The translations under genes and the position numbers were made by a program. Below, in pieces: positions 35,694 to 46,662 of a stretch of 64,000 nucleotides of DNA; within the stretch, counting starts at the first letter, position 1, and every line of letters begins with the position of its first letter. The stretch comes from Candidatus Peribacteria bacterium (lineage in GTDB: Bacteria > Patescibacteriota > Gracilibacteria > UBA1369 > UBA12463). The DNA is taken from the NCBI GenBank assembly GCA_943355055.1, contig CALREA010000002.1, positions 1-64,000 on the forward strand, in the 5' to 3' direction. The notes under the pieces were generated by a model. That model was not told where the DNA came from. It worked only from the letters and a program-made list of their open reading frames with translations, and did not search any database.

Positions 35694-37487
35694 ATGGACT
35701 TGGTAGCCGACATTAAACAGCGACTCAGTATTGAGGACCTCGTGGGTCAGTATGTGACCCTGAAGAAGTCGGGGCGCAACTACAAAGCGCTCTGTCCTTT
35801 TCATAGCGAGAAGACACCGAGTTTTTACATTAGCGTAGAGAAACAGATTGCCTACTGTTTTGGATGTCAAAAGGGTGGCGATGTGTTTCAATTTTTTCAA
35901 GAAGTTGAAAATGCGGATTTCCCCACCGCGCTGAAGGCGCTCGCCGAGAAGTCCGGCCTCGACTATACCCAGTATCACGCGACGGAGCAGCGACATGGTC
36001 CGACGAAGGATGAGATTCGTAAGCTCGCGGATGTCCATGATATTGCCGTGACGTTTTTCGGAAATAACTTATGGGACAGCGCCGAAGGCGCAAAGGTTTT
36101 GGACTACCTTCGCGGAAGAGGCATGACTGATGAGACGATCAAGACGTGGAATATTGGCTTCTCTCCTGATTTTCCGGATGAGTTCTATCGCACCGCTCTT
36201 CAGGAAAAAGTTAGCAAGACTGAGCTAGTTGCGAGCGGGCTTGTCATTACCAAAGATACGGATGCTTCGAATGTATACGATCGTTTCCGCATGCGACTTA
36301 TGTTCCCCATACAGGATAGCCAGGGGCGGACGGTTGCGTTTGGTGGGCGGGCATTGAAGAAGGGGGTGGAGCCGAAGTATCTGAACTCACCCGAGACGGC
36401 CGCGTATAAAAAAAGCGAAATTCTTTATGGTTTGTTTCAGGCGAAAAATGCGATTCGGACGGCGCATTACGTCATTATGGTTGAGGGGTATATGGATCTG
36501 ATCGCCTGTCATCAGGCGGGGATTTGTGAGGCTGTTGCCACCTCTGGAACGGCACTTACTGGTGAGCATGCGAAAATTCTCAAACGCCTTACGGATACAT
36601 TTTATCTTTGTTTTGATAATGATAATGCCGGCTGGGAAGCGACAAAACGTGCTTATCTCGTTTTACAAGCGGTGGAGGCGAGCGTGCGCGTCGTGACGAT
36701 TCCGGACGGCAAAGATCCAGCCGATACGTTGAAAGTTTCCAAGGAGCCGTTCGTTGAGGCGATTGCCGGAGCTCGACCGTTCTTCGATGTGTATTTAGAT
36801 CGTGAAATTTCTGCGGTTACGCTTACTCCTGAGCGAACGCTTTTGATTCTCACCGAATCTCTTTCGTATATTCGGGCTGTCCAGAATAAAATTCTCCAGG
36901 ATATTTCCATTCGAGCATTGGCTGGCCGTCTTGGCGTGAAGGAGGTGGTGATTTATGATGAACTCAAACGAATATCTCAACAACAGAAATTCAAACCCCT
37001 CGACAAGCGCGCGATTGAACATCAACGTGAATCCATCTCGAACAATACCAATAATCAACTTCGCCGGCTTCGGCCAGAAGAGCTTATTCTTGTTTGCGCA
37101 CTGCAGGCTCCCACGAAAATTCCTGATTTTTTTAGCTCGCTCCACGAATCGGATTTTCCTGAGGATCTCCAGAAGATTTTTGTTGCGATGCGTGAGACCA
37201 TTATGAGAACGCAGGATTTGACGATGGAACACCTCGCGGAGGAACTGGATCCGCAGCTTCTCGCGAAAATTTCGTTCTATTCTGTCTACGGAGAGGCGAT
37301 GTACAGTGATGTATCACTTGAAATATTTGAAAAAGATGTTCAAACCGCTCTTGACAAGCTGCTTCAAAATCGTAAAAATGTCCAGCTAGAAGCCCTGAAG
37401 AGAATTATTAAAAGTTACCAGCAAGAAGGCAAAAAATCGGAGTTGATTGAGGCACTCGCGCAGCTCCGAGAAAAACTGAAAAGTTAA
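35694..37487 (+). CDS. dnaG: DNA primase
   Basis: CPFHSEKTPSFYISVEKQIAYCFGCQKGGD, VMVEGYMDLIA, toprim region. Confidence 0.97.
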   Translation: MDLVADIKQRLSIEDLVGQYVTLKKSGRNYKALCPFHSEKTPSFYISVEKQIAYCFGCQKGGDVFQFFQEVENADFPTALKALAEKSGLDYTQYHATEQRHGPTKDEIRKLADVHDIAVTFFGNNLWDSAEGAKVLDYLRGRGMTDETIKTWNIGFSPDFPDEFYRTALQEKVSKTELVASGLVITKDTDASNVYDRFRMRLMFPIQDSQGRTVAFGGRALKKGVEPKYLNSPETAAYKKSEILYGLFQAKNAIRTAHYVIMVEGYMDLIACHQAGICEAVATSGTALTGEHAKILKRLTDTFYLCFDNDNAGWEATKRAYLVLQAVEASVRVVTIPDGKDPADTLKVSKEPFVEAIAGARPFFDVYLDREISAVTLTPERTLLILTESLSYIRAVQNKILQDISIRALAGRLGVKEVVIYDELKRISQQQKFKPLDKRAIEHQRESISNNTNNQLRRLRPEELILVCALQAPTKIPDFFSSLHESDFPEDLQKIFVAMRETIMRTQDLTMEHLAEELDPQLLAKISFYSVYGEAMYSDVSLEIFEKDVQTALDKLLQNRKNVQLEALKRIIKSYQQEGKKSELIEALAQLREKLKS

Positions 37488-37517
37488 CGTTGGTTTTTTA
37501 TTTTTTTATCTCAAAGA

Positions 37518-38672
37518 ATGGCATCTCGAACCAGAAAATTCATTGTTCAGCCTACTGATGATCGCCTTGCTCAATTCTCAAAAGAAGTACAGGAATTAGT
37601 GCAAAAGGGTCGACAACAGGGTTTTATTACTCAGCCGGAGCTTCTCAAGGCTATGCCGAAGATTGAAGATGATCTCGTCCTTTTGGATGAAATCTATGCT
37701 TTGTTCCTTGATCTTGGCATTGACGTAATGGATCCAAAGGAGTCTGACTCACTTATTTGGAAAAATAACGAAGAAGCGAAAGTAGTCGATGCCGCTATCA
37801 AAAGTGTTGAGCCGAAAAAGGCAAAGGTTCAGCAGCAGACCGACATGAAGGAAATCGCGAACGACTCGATTCGTCTCTATCTTTGCGAAATCGGTAAGGT
37901 TGCCCTTCTCACCGGTAAGGAAGAGATTGATCTCGCACGACGCATTCGCAAGGGTGATCAGACCGCTAAATCTCGTCTTGCAGAAGCTAACCTTCGTCTT
38001 GTCGTCAGTATCGCGAAAAAATATATCGGTCGCGGACTCTCCTTCCTCGATTTGATTCAAGAGGGGAATATCGGGTTGTTTCGAGCGGTTGAGAAGTTTG
38101 ATCCGGATCGCGGATTTAAATTCTCCACCTATGCGACGTGGTGGATTCGTCAGGCTATTACTCGTGCTATTGCCGACCAGGCTCGTACGATTCGTATTCC
38201 GGTGCATATGGTTGAGACGATTAACAAGCTTACACATGCACAGCGACGTCTCGTTCAGGAACTTGGTCGTGAACCACTCGTAGAGGAAATTGCTGCTGAA
38301 ATGGATATGGATGTCAAAAAAGTTCGTCATATTTTAAAAATTTCCCAAGATATCGTCTCGCTCGAGGCTCCTGTTGGAACCGAGGAGGACAGCAAGCTTG
38401 GTGACTTTATCGAAGATGATGAAGCGCTTAGCCCTGCCGAGGCGACCAATAGACAACTTCTTAAAGAGAATATTCGAGAAATGCTCCAGTATCTCACTCC
38501 CCGTGAACGTAAAATTATCGAAATGCGTTTCGGCCTCATCGATGGCGTAGGTCATACGCTCGAGGAGGTAGGCAAGGAATTCAATGTCACCCGTGAGCGT
38601 ATTCGTCAGATTGAGGCAAAGGTTCTTCAGAAGCTCAAGGAGCACCCGACCAGCATCCGTATCCGTCCGTAG
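37518..38672 (+). CDS. rpoD: RNA polymerase primary sigma factor
   Basis: [56 protein letters not shown]; region 4 [24 protein letters not shown]. Confidence 0.98.
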   Translation: MASRTRKFIVQPTDDRLAQFSKEVQELVQKGRQQGFITQPELLKAMPKIEDDLVLLDEIYALFLDLGIDVMDPKESDSLIWKNNEEAKVVDAAIKSVEPKKAKVQQQTDMKEIANDSIRLYLCEIGKVALLTGKEEIDLARRIRKGDQTAKSRLAEANLRLVVSIAKKYIGRGLSFLDLIQEGNIGLFRAVEKFDPDRGFKFSTYATWWIRQAITRAIADQARTIRIPVHMVETINKLTHAQRRLVQELGREPLVEEIAAEMDMDVKKVRHILKISQDIVSLEAPVGTEEDSKLGDFIEDDEALSPAEATNRQLLKENIREMLQYLTPRERKIIEMRFGLIDGVGHTLEEVGKEFNVTRERIRQIEAKVLQKLKEHPTSIRIRP

Positions 38673-38714
38673 GTATTTTATTCATCTATTACTTATTTTT
38701 TATTTTTCACTGTT

Positions 38715-39248
38715 ATGGCAAAAATTATTAAGAAATCTACTAAAAAAAGTTCAGCTATAAGCGATGCTGTTGATCAGGCCGAGCATAAGGTCTTTATTTT
38801 AACCAAAGAAGGCTACGATAAGTTGGTTACCGAGCTTGATTATCTTAAGAATGTGAAGCGTCGCGAGGTAGCCGAGCGAATTCGCGAGGCGATCTCCTAC
38901 GGTGATTTGTCCGAGAATTCCGAATATGAGGACTCCAAGAATGAGCAGGCCTTTGTAGAAGGACGCATTATGGAACTCGAAGAGAAGGTGAAATTCGTGA
39001 AGATTATCGAAGACCACAAGAAAACGGCTTCAGTTCAATTGGGGAGCACCGTCAAGATCAAGAATACCAAGACGAAGGTTGATACGGAATTCATCGTTGT
39101 CGGTTCTACCGAGGCAGATCCACTCAATGGTAAAATATCCAATGTTTCTCCGGTTGGTTCATCACTTCTTGATCGACATGTCGGCGAGGTTGTGTCCGTT
39201 CATGCCCCTTCGGGAATTATAGAATATGAAATTATGAAGGTACAGTAA
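38715..39248 (+). CDS. greA: Transcription elongation factor GreA
   Basis: REAISYGDLSENSEYEDSKNEQAFVEGRIMELEEKV. Confidence 0.97.
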   Translation: MAKIIKKSTKKSSAISDAVDQAEHKVFILTKEGYDKLVTELDYLKNVKRREVAERIREAISYGDLSENSEYEDSKNEQAFVEGRIMELEEKVKFVKIIEDHKKTASVQLGSTVKIKNTKTKVDTEFIVVGSTEADPLNGKISNVSPVGSSLLDRHVGEVVSVHAPSGIIEYEIMKVQ

Positions 39249-39263
39249 CGGGTAATCCCTATT

Positions 39264-40304
39264 ATGCGATTTCCACTTCGTACTTTTCTAGCCTCTCTTT
39301 ACCGCATCGTTACCGTGCTGGCTTTTGTATTTTCGGCCACGGTCATTGTTTTTATGGCTTTTGGGTATACCTACAATCCTCTTGACCAAAAGATAGAGCA
39401 AACGGGCATCATTATCGTAAACGGGAGTAATCGTGATTTGAACATTCTTTTGGATGGTCAGGAAATTGCCAAGGCTCTTCCTGCGCGTATTTTGGGGGTT
39501 ACGGAGGGGTTTCACTCGCTTGAGGTTCGTAAACCCGGTTTTTTGCCGTTTCAGCTCGAGGTGAATGTTATCAATGGGTCAGTACGACGCGTTCCCTTTA
39601 TTCTTCTTGTCCCGGAGAATCCATCCAGTCTCTTCACGCGTTTTGCTGATCTTGGCACGGTCTTTCAGTCATCCCTCAAGGATATTTCTCTTGTTGGGGC
39701 TTCGAAAAACAGTTTGATTTTCAAACAGGGTGATATGTATTGGCATGTAGATCCGATTTCAAAAAAGAAAATCCGTATCAATGTTCCTAAGAATTTGACC
39801 GATATTGTAGCCGATCCTGACGCGAAGCGTCTTTATGGATTTTCAGGCAGTCTTTTGCGAACATTCTCGCTCCAGAACGAGAAGATCAAGCTGGATCATG
39901 AGGAGGAGTTTCCTTATACCCGTGATGGTCTTTCGTTTCTGCAGTTCACTCCTAGCTATCAACAGTTTCTCTTTATGCTCAATAGCGAGATAGTGAGTAT
40001 TACTCGCGGTACTAACGACAAAGTGAATTTTGTTACCCGTTTCGCGCAATCAATTCAGAAGCTTGTATGGTTCTACGATGTTAACCACTTTGTGGTGGGC
40101 GTCGCCAATCACATTCAATTTTGCGATGAGTCGTTTATTAATTGTTATATCCTTCATGATTTGCAAAAGGACGATAGTTTCGCCTTGGATTCTGAGGGTA
40201 TATATCTCTATCAATCAAAAGAAAAAATGGTTTCTTACTTCAAGCTGTTTAGCGGCGAGAGTACTTTTCTGTCGTATATTTTTTCTGAGCAGGTATCCCT
40301 GTGA
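39264..40304 (+). CDS. Membrane-anchored PEGA-like domain protein
   Basis: N-terminal TM, LNILLDGQEIAKALPARILGVTEGFHSLEVRKPGFLPFQLEVNV. Confidence 0.7.
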   Translation: MRFPLRTFLASLYRIVTVLAFVFSATVIVFMAFGYTYNPLDQKIEQTGIIIVNGSNRDLNILLDGQEIAKALPARILGVTEGFHSLEVRKPGFLPFQLEVNVINGSVRRVPFILLVPENPSSLFTRFADLGTVFQSSLKDISLVGASKNSLIFKQGDMYWHVDPISKKKIRINVPKNLTDIVADPDAKRLYGFSGSLLRTFSLQNEKIKLDHEEEFPYTRDGLSFLQFTPSYQQFLFMLNSEIVSITRGTNDKVNFVTRFAQSIQKLVWFYDVNHFVVGVANHIQFCDESFINCYILHDLQKDDSFALDSEGIYLYQSKEKMVSYFKLFSGESTFLSYIFSEQVSL

Positions 40305-40668
40305 CGTGATGAACTACGTGTTTGGAATATACTTTTTTGTACCGGTATAGCGCCTTTAGGAATGTATACGCCATGATAATCGCTGTTCCGTAAAGGATGA
40401 ATCTGGCTCCCAGTAGCGGAAATCGTTCGTATCGTCCAAAAAGATTACCTAGTATAAATGCCGCAAACCAATAGCAGGCAAAAGGCAAATTTCCAAATAA
40501 TTTTTTTAGAGGTTTGTCATCTCGTCCTTTCTTTTTCAGATAATATCTGATGCCAATCCCGAGTAACACCAAAAGAGCAGCTATAATCAGGAGTGGTATA
40601 TAGAACTTAAACGGACTTCCTGGAATCGGATGAAAGAAATATCTAATGAGATTTAGAACGATGTTCAT
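40249..40668 (-). CDS. Small membrane protein, hypothetical
   Basis: Two or three TMs; start chosen at internal ATG 40668. Confidence 0.65.
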   Translation of the reverse strand: MNIVLNLIRYFFHPIPGSPFKFYIPLLIIAALLVLLGIGIRYYLKKKGRDDKPLKKLFGNLPFACYWFAAFILGNLFGRYERFPLLGARFILYGTAIIMAYTFLKALYRYKKVYSKHVVHHVTGIPAQKKYTTEKYSRR

Positions 40669-41455
40669 GATAGTATTTGGTAAAAAAATCGAGCTTATTA
40701 TATCGAATACCGAGTGAAATGCCAGCAATTGTCACGATTATACCTACGACGAGGTAGGTAACGTTGAAGTTGAGAATCGTCATTGACTCATCCCCTCGAA
40801 ATAACTCTTCGATGAACCTCATGGTTCCGTAGCTTATGATTGCTACGAGCGTTATATCTCCAGGATGGCGAAATATCTTTTTCTTCAAAAGAATGGTTAG
40901 GCTGACTCCTATGATGATCGCGTAGACGAGTGCATATATTTGCGTTGGATGAATCGGTACCGTGTAGGGGACCGTTGCTGTTTCGAAGATAATTCCCCAT
41001 GGCAGGTCTGTTTCTCGTCCAAAATTCAGTCCTTCCAGCAGGGCGCCAATGTGGCCGAATGGAATGCCTGCGAGAATCGATAATGACAAAATGTCTAGCC
41101 AGCGCCACGTATTTTCTTCGGCCTTTTTTGCTGCTATATAGAGATATATTGTCATTCCGGCTACCACTCCCCAAAATTCAAAGCCTCTGTCCCAAATTCC
41201 GATCATTCGAATAGGAGCATATCGAATCGGGTCGGCAAAAATTTCCTGTATGTTGAGAAGAATGTACATCGCTCGGCCGGTGATGGCGCCCCATATGAGT
41301 GTCGGAAAAAAGTTTTTTACCAAAAATGCCATTTTCAGGCTTTCCTGCTGCGTGAGCTGAATGAGTATAATGCCGCTCGTGAGAAATCCAAGACTTACCA
41401 GCACCCAAATTGAGGATACGAATATAGGGCCGAGTTCAAAGAGAACAGGATACAT
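40643..41455 (-). CDS. lgt: Prolipoprotein diacylglyceryl transferase
   Basis: GFEFWGVVAG, GHIGALLEGLNFGRETDLPWG, HPTQIYALVYA, RFIEELFRGDE. Confidence 0.9.
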   Translation of the reverse strand: MYPVLFELGPIFVSSIWVLVSLGFLTSGIILIQLTQQESLKMAFLVKNFFPTLIWGAITGRAMYILLNIQEIFADPIRYAPIRMIGIWDRGFEFWGVVAGMTIYLYIAAKKAEENTWRWLDILSLSILAGIPFGHIGALLEGLNFGRETDLPWGIIFETATVPYTVPIHPTQIYALVYAIIIGVSLTILLKKKIFRHPGDITLVAIISYGTMRFIEELFRGDESMTILNFNVTYLVVGIIVTIAGISLGIRYNKLDFFTKYYHEHRSKSH

Positions 41456-41460
41456 CGGAC

Positions 41461-42843
41461 TTACAGGTTAAAAACAATAAGTACCATTGCGAGTGTGCAG
41501 GTTGGTATGAGTACGAGATTAGCTAGTGCCCGCCTCAGAACAATAATGGATCTCAATTGAAAAAAAGCATGAACGATCAGTAAAATAAGCATCGTGATGA
41601 GGAAATTTTTCGTACCTGATACGCCGAGAGCCTCTATGCTGATTTTTATCGGAAGTTGCCTGGTTGATGTATAGAGGTAGTAGACATGAATACTAAAATA
41701 TATTATGAATAACCAGCCTGTTATAGAGGTGAGTTCGCCGTATAATCTCGCTTTCAGGGTGTCCTGTTCCGCCAACTGAACTTCCTTGGCTAATTGGTGT
41801 TCGGTATTTGAGAGCTCCAGTTTCAGCTCGGCTTTTTGCTCTTTAAGTGCACGTAAACTTTCCTTGATTTCATTTCTTCCTTCTATCGTATTTTCTTTAA
41901 TGTACATTTTATAATAATCCCAAATTTGCTTGTTAACACCTCTTATTTTATCTTTGATGTTTGTAATTTCCTGGGGTTCGGTAATAACACCCGCTACGAA
42001 GGACAAAATTTTCCCCACTGTTTTTTCCCACGCGGCCGGTGATTCGTTGGAGTCTATGTGTTTGTCCAACCATTCATGTATGGTATTTAATGTATCCTGA
42101 CGAAGAGACACACTCATTTTTTCGCTCTGAATCTGATTGAGCAGTTTCTTCATATCTAGTCGCAACGTCTGAATCGACTTGTCTAATGTCAAAAAAATAT
42201 CTTCGTTTTGTATGTATGACAATACATCTTCGGCGAGATGTTTCACGTATTCCAGATTTTTACTGGTTTTTAACCTTGCCAATCTGTCAGTTTTTTTCCC
42301 GATAATGGTTTTTTCTTCGGGTTTTATGTTGTCCTTGAACTCCTCAAGCATTGTCTTTATTTTTTCTAGAATGATATCGATCTGTTTTGTAATGAACGCC
42401 GTCATTTCTGCTTCATTTATCATTCCCTGATCGACTCCTTTTGCTGTTTCAGTTTTGTGTTGTTCGGTTTTCATTTGGGCATACAGATCTACGACGCCTC
42501 GTTTTTTCTCTTCATCTTTGGCGTCCGGAGAAAGTGTTGATAGGTATAGATATTCAACAGCAAAATGATACTCGGAAATGAGTCTTTTGAAGGCTGCATA
42601 TTTGTCTTCCGCTCCGATACTTCCTGCGACCTTTCTTCCGTTTTGATCGACGGCATGAAACTCGAATTTTTGAGATTCACCAATCAGTTCTTTCGCTTTC
42701 TCTTCAGGTATTTCCACAATGTCCAGTACGGGAAAGCCCAACTTGCTCAGATTTTCTTGCGCAAGTTTTTCGCTATCCGCCGAAACAGTGCCGGTGAGTT
42801 TTTGACCCTCCTGATTAATGACGGTATAGCTATATTTTGGCAT
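41461..42843 (-). CDS. Protein with two GspF/PilC-N-terminus-like modules, helical middle and C-terminal TMs
   Basis: MPKYSYTVINQEGQKLTGTVSADSEKLAQENLSKLGFPVLDI and FEFHAVDQNGRKVAGSIGAEDKYAAFKRLISEYHFAVEYLY; no GspF core. Confidence 0.7.
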   Translation of the reverse strand: MPKYSYTVINQEGQKLTGTVSADSEKLAQENLSKLGFPVLDIVEIPEEKAKELIGESQKFEFHAVDQNGRKVAGSIGAEDKYAAFKRLISEYHFAVEYLYLSTLSPDAKDEEKKRGVVDLYAQMKTEQHKTETAKGVDQGMINEAEMTAFITKQIDIILEKIKTMLEEFKDNIKPEEKTIIGKKTDRLARLKTSKNLEYVKHLAEDVLSYIQNEDIFLTLDKSIQTLRLDMKKLLNQIQSEKMSVSLRQDTLNTIHEWLDKHIDSNESPAAWEKTVGKILSFVAGVITEPQEITNIKDKIRGVNKQIWDYYKMYIKENTIEGRNEIKESLRALKEQKAELKLELSNTEHQLAKEVQLAEQDTLKARLYGELTSITGWLFIIYFSIHVYYLYTSTRQLPIKISIEALGVSGTKNFLITMLILLIVHAFFQLRSIIVLRRALANLVLIPTCTLAMVLIVFNL

Positions 42844-44455
42844 GTTTAATAGCGGCGCTTATGAAGGCTGCGAAGAGGGGATGTGGTTTATTTGGTCGCG
42901 AGAGGAACTCAGGATGGAATTGCGACCCGATCATAAACGGATGGTTTTTTAATTCCGCAATTTCTACCAGGTTTTGCTTGATGTTCATTCCCGGAAAGGT
43001 CATCCCTGCGTTTTCCAATTTTTCCTTGAAATCATTATTAAATTCATAACGGTGACGATGTCGTTCCTCTATGGTTGTTTTTTTGTAGGCATCGTAGGTT
43101 TTGGTTCCTTTTGTCAGTTGACATTCATAGGCGCCGAGTCGAAGCGTTCCTCCCTTTTCTCTTTCTTTTGACTGACCGGGAAGGAAGTGGATGATGTGAT
43201 TTTCTTTTCCAATCTTTCCATCCTCATCGAATTCTTCTGAAGTAATTTTTGGATTTTTCAGACAGTGTCGAGCAAATTCAATAGTCATGAGTTGCATTCC
43301 TAGGCACAAACCGAGATAGGGGACATTGTTCGTTCTGGCGTAGCTCGCGCTCATGATTTTTCCCTCCGTTCCTCGAGTTCCGAATCCTCCGGGTACAACG
43401 ATACCATCGACCGATTTCAGGATTTCTTGCGTGTGTTTATCGTTTTTTTCTAAATTTGTCGCATCGATCCAATGCGTCACGAGCTGTCTTTCTTGATGGT
43501 AGCAAGCGATTTTGAGCGATTCGATGACGCTGAGGTAGGCATCTTCCAGCCCGGTATATTTCCCAACTAGTGCAATATTGAGTGGCTTTCTTTCCTTTTT
43601 AATCTTTTCAACTAATTTTTCCCATTCTTTGAGTTTAGGTTTAGTATTCGGAAGATTGAGTTTTTTCTGAATCAAGGCTGAGACGTTCTGTTCTTTGAAT
43701 CGTAAAGGCACTTCGTAAATGGAAGAGAGTGTTGGTGCGGATATGACGGCCTCAAGTGGTACATCGCAGAAGAGTGAAATTTTCTGAAGGAGATCTTTGG
43801 TTATTGGAAGGTCGGCCCGCGCGATGATAATATCTGGCTGAATGCCGATGGCTCGTAGTTCTCGCACAGACGCTTGCGTCGGTTTCGTTTTTAGTTCTTT
43901 TGTGGCTTGTAAATGCGGTAATAGTGTTAGATGAACAAATAATGTGTTCTCACTTCCTAGCTTATGACGCATTTGCCTGATTGCTTCGAGGAATGGTAAT
44001 CCTTCGATATCTCCGACGGTTCCTCCGATTTCGATAATCATAATTTCGGTACCGGAGTCTTTTGCAGCTATTTTGATTCGTTCCTGAATGGCGTTGGTGA
44101 TATGAGGAACGATCTGGATGGTTCCACCGAGGAACTCGCCCTTACGCTCTCTGCCAATGATATCAGCATAGATTTTTCCTGTTGTGACCGATGAGTATTT
44201 CGAGAGATTCTCGTCGATGAAGCGCTCGTAGTGACCTAGGTCTAGATCTGTCTCTGCGCCATCGTTCGTGACGAATACCTCACCATGCTGAAATGGACTC
44301 ATGGTTCCGGGATCGACGTTGAGGTACGGATCAAGTTTCTGCATGAATACCTTGAATCCTGAAGCCTTCAGTAGGGTACCGATAGAAGAGGCGGCAATAC
44401 CCTTCCCGAGGGAAGAACATACGCCACCTGTGACAAATATGTATTTCGTCTGCAT
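42830..44455 (-). CDS. pyrG: CTP synthase
   Basis: KYIFVTGGVCSSLGKGIAASSIG, MSPFQHGEVFVTNDGAETDLDLGHYERF, PYLGLCLGMQL. Confidence 0.98.
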   Translation of the reverse strand: MQTKYIFVTGGVCSSLGKGIAASSIGTLLKASGFKVFMQKLDPYLNVDPGTMSPFQHGEVFVTNDGAETDLDLGHYERFIDENLSKYSSVTTGKIYADIIGRERKGEFLGGTIQIVPHITNAIQERIKIAAKDSGTEIMIIEIGGTVGDIEGLPFLEAIRQMRHKLGSENTLFVHLTLLPHLQATKELKTKPTQASVRELRAIGIQPDIIIARADLPITKDLLQKISLFCDVPLEAVISAPTLSSIYEVPLRFKEQNVSALIQKKLNLPNTKPKLKEWEKLVEKIKKERKPLNIALVGKYTGLEDAYLSVIESLKIACYHQERQLVTHWIDATNLEKNDKHTQEILKSVDGIVVPGGFGTRGTEGKIMSASYARTNNVPYLGLCLGMQLMTIEFARHCLKNPKITSEEFDEDGKIGKENHIIHFLPGQSKEREKGGTLRLGAYECQLTKGTKTYDAYKKTTIEERHRHRYEFNNDFKEKLENAGMTFPGMNIKQNLVEIAELKNHPFMIGSQFHPEFLSRPNKPHPLFAAFISAAIKHAKI

Positions 44456-44478
44456 AAATTAATTAAAGAAAAGAAGCA

Positions 44479-45459
44479 CTATCCTCGTGTGCCGATCTTT
44501 TTTCGGACCTCGTCGAGGGTCTCACTTGCGACCTTTTTTGCTCGACTTGCTCCTTCTTGGAGCACACTGTTAACATAGCTTAGATTGCCCTCAAGTTCAA
44601 TTCTTTTTTTCCTTGCTGGAGCGAATATTTCGAGGATCTTGGCGAGGAGTATTTTCTTGGCTTCCCCATAGCCAAAACAACCTTTTTTGTATTTGCTTTC
44701 GAGGTCTGCAATTTCGTCTTTATTTGCGAGGAGTTTGTAGAGCGTAAAGACGTGGCATTTTGATGGATCTTTTGGATCCTCTACGGGCGTGGAGTCCGTA
44801 ACAATTCCCATAACCTGTTTTTTGAGTATCGCTTCAGGCGCGAAAATATCAATCGTATTTCCGTAGCTCTTGCTCATTTTCTGACCATCTGTTCCGGGAA
44901 CCACGGCGACATCTTCTTTGATGAAGTCTTCCGGAAGAGTGAGCGTATTACCGAAATGTGAGTTGAAGGAGGTTGCAATATCTCGAGTAATTTCTACGTG
45001 CTGTTTTTGATCTTTTCCTACGGGCACTAGATTTGGCTTGTATATCAAAATATCTGCTGCCATGAGCGCTGGATAGGTGAATAATCCCACTGTTTTTTCT
45101 TTCTTGTTTTTCTCTACGGCATCCTTCCACGCATGTGCACGCTCGAGAAGTCCAAACGGCGTTACACAGCTCAGGATCCATGCTAACTCGCAGTGTTCCG
45201 CGATGTCGCTTTGTTTGAAGAATATGGCTTTCTTCGGATCGAGTCCGAGTGAGAGATAGGTGAGAGCTACGTCGAGCGTTAAGCCTTTTAGTTTTTTTGC
45301 ATCACGAACCGTCGTAAGCGCATGGAGATCTGCGATAAAAATGAAACACTCGAAATCAGGGTTGTCCTGCATTTCAATATGCTGCTTGATGGCCCCGAGA
45401 TAGTTTCCTAGATGAATGGCTCCTGTTGGCTGTACCCCTGAAAGAACGCGTTTTTTCAT
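44479..45459 (-). CDS. trpS: Tryptophanyl-tRNA synthetase
   Basis: SGVQPTGAIHLGNYLGA, ADILIYKPNLVPVGKDQKQHVEITRD, KMSKSYGN. Confidence 0.97.
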   Translation of the reverse strand: MKKRVLSGVQPTGAIHLGNYLGAIKQHIEMQDNPDFECFIFIADLHALTTVRDAKKLKGLTLDVALTYLSLGLDPKKAIFFKQSDIAEHCELAWILSCVTPFGLLERAHAWKDAVEKNKKEKTVGLFTYPALMAADILIYKPNLVPVGKDQKQHVEITRDIATSFNSHFGNTLTLPEDFIKEDVAVVPGTDGQKMSKSYGNTIDIFAPEAILKKQVMGIVTDSTPVEDPKDPSKCHVFTLYKLLANKDEIADLESKYKKGCFGYGEAKKILLAKILEIFAPARKKRIELEGNLSYVNSVLQEGASRAKKVASETLDEVRKKIGTRG

Positions 45460-45690
45460 GTTGTGAGTGTAATGGATTTTGGCCGCATTGTCGAGAGGGG
45501 ATATTCGGTGCTTTTTATTTTCCCTGAAATTTATGGTTTGTTTCGTTTATGTATCGGTGTTTTGCGAAATGGTGAGTAAATCATCACCTATAAAATGTTG
45601 CTGCATTTTGTCGTTAGAAAGTTTCTATGATGTATAGAATTTATGGCTTATTTAAGCTACTATTTTCTATATTACATAATCAATAATTCT

Positions 45691-46584
45691 ATGGAAAAAC
45701 ATATTCAAGATTTGCATTTTAGATTCCGGATGTATGGAAAAAATGCCCGCGAATGGACACGCAAGTGCGCCCTGCTGCTTCCGGAGATTGTTCGCGAGCG
45801 AGTATGGGAGAAAAAGGGATTTGATTCGGTGTATATGTATGCTCGTGTGCTGGCGGGTATGGGGAATAACGCCGTTAATGATGCTCTGCGCATTTTGCAT
45901 AGCATAGAAAACATGCCAGCGTTACAAAAAGTTGTTGAGGCGAAAGGTCTCAATGCGGTGAGGCCTGTTGTAGCCATTGCTACATCGGAAACGGAATTAT
46001 TTTGGGCGGGAAAAGCGATGGAAATGAGTAAACATACGCTTGAATTGTATGTTAAAGAGCAACATGATTCCCGTACCGGTACGGAAAATACCATCGAATT
46101 TCCTGAACAAAAAGCCATCACAAAAAAGATAATCGCCCTTGATGTTGATCCGGAAGTCGCATCGGAATTGGAGAAATTAAAAGGAAAAGATGGAGATTGG
46201 AATACCCTTATGAAAGAACTCCTCGAGATGCGGGAAAAAATGTTGGCTCAAGAAAAACCGGAAGAAAAAGTCACCGAGTCGAGGCATATCCCAGCTGCTA
46301 TTGAGAGATATGTCATTGAAAGGGCGAGAGGTACATGCGAGTTGCGAACATGCACAAAAAAGTACGCCATCTTGCATCATATCCAACGATTTGCGTTAGA
46401 AAAAACGCATGATCCGAGTCGAATCATCGCCTTGTGCAAGCCACATGAACGGATGGTGCATTTGGGACTTATTGAGGATGAACATATTCAGCCGAGAGAT
46501 TGGAGCATCGCAAAAGAGCCAAATAAAAATGATCCGAAGTATGCCATTGATCAGATGGTGCAGAAATATAGGAAACCAATATAG
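45691..46584 (+). CDS. HNH endonuclease-domain protein (copy 2)
   Basis: CELRTCTKKYAILHHIQRFALEKTHDPSRIIALCKPHERMVH; colinear with copy at 3788-4645. Confidence 0.8.
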   Translation: MEKHIQDLHFRFRMYGKNAREWTRKCALLLPEIVRERVWEKKGFDSVYMYARVLAGMGNNAVNDALRILHSIENMPALQKVVEAKGLNAVRPVVAIATSETELFWAGKAMEMSKHTLELYVKEQHDSRTGTENTIEFPEQKAITKKIIALDVDPEVASELEKLKGKDGDWNTLMKELLEMREKMLAQEKPEEKVTESRHIPAAIERYVIERARGTCELRTCTKKYAILHHIQRFALEKTHDPSRIIALCKPHERMVHLGLIEDEHIQPRDWSIAKEPNKNDPKYAIDQMVQKYRKPI

Positions 46585-46662
46585 CTACTATCCCCTCACG
46601 TGAGATATGATTCTCATAGAGCGACGATATAGCACCTAGAGCTTTCGCTAGTTCCTAAATCC

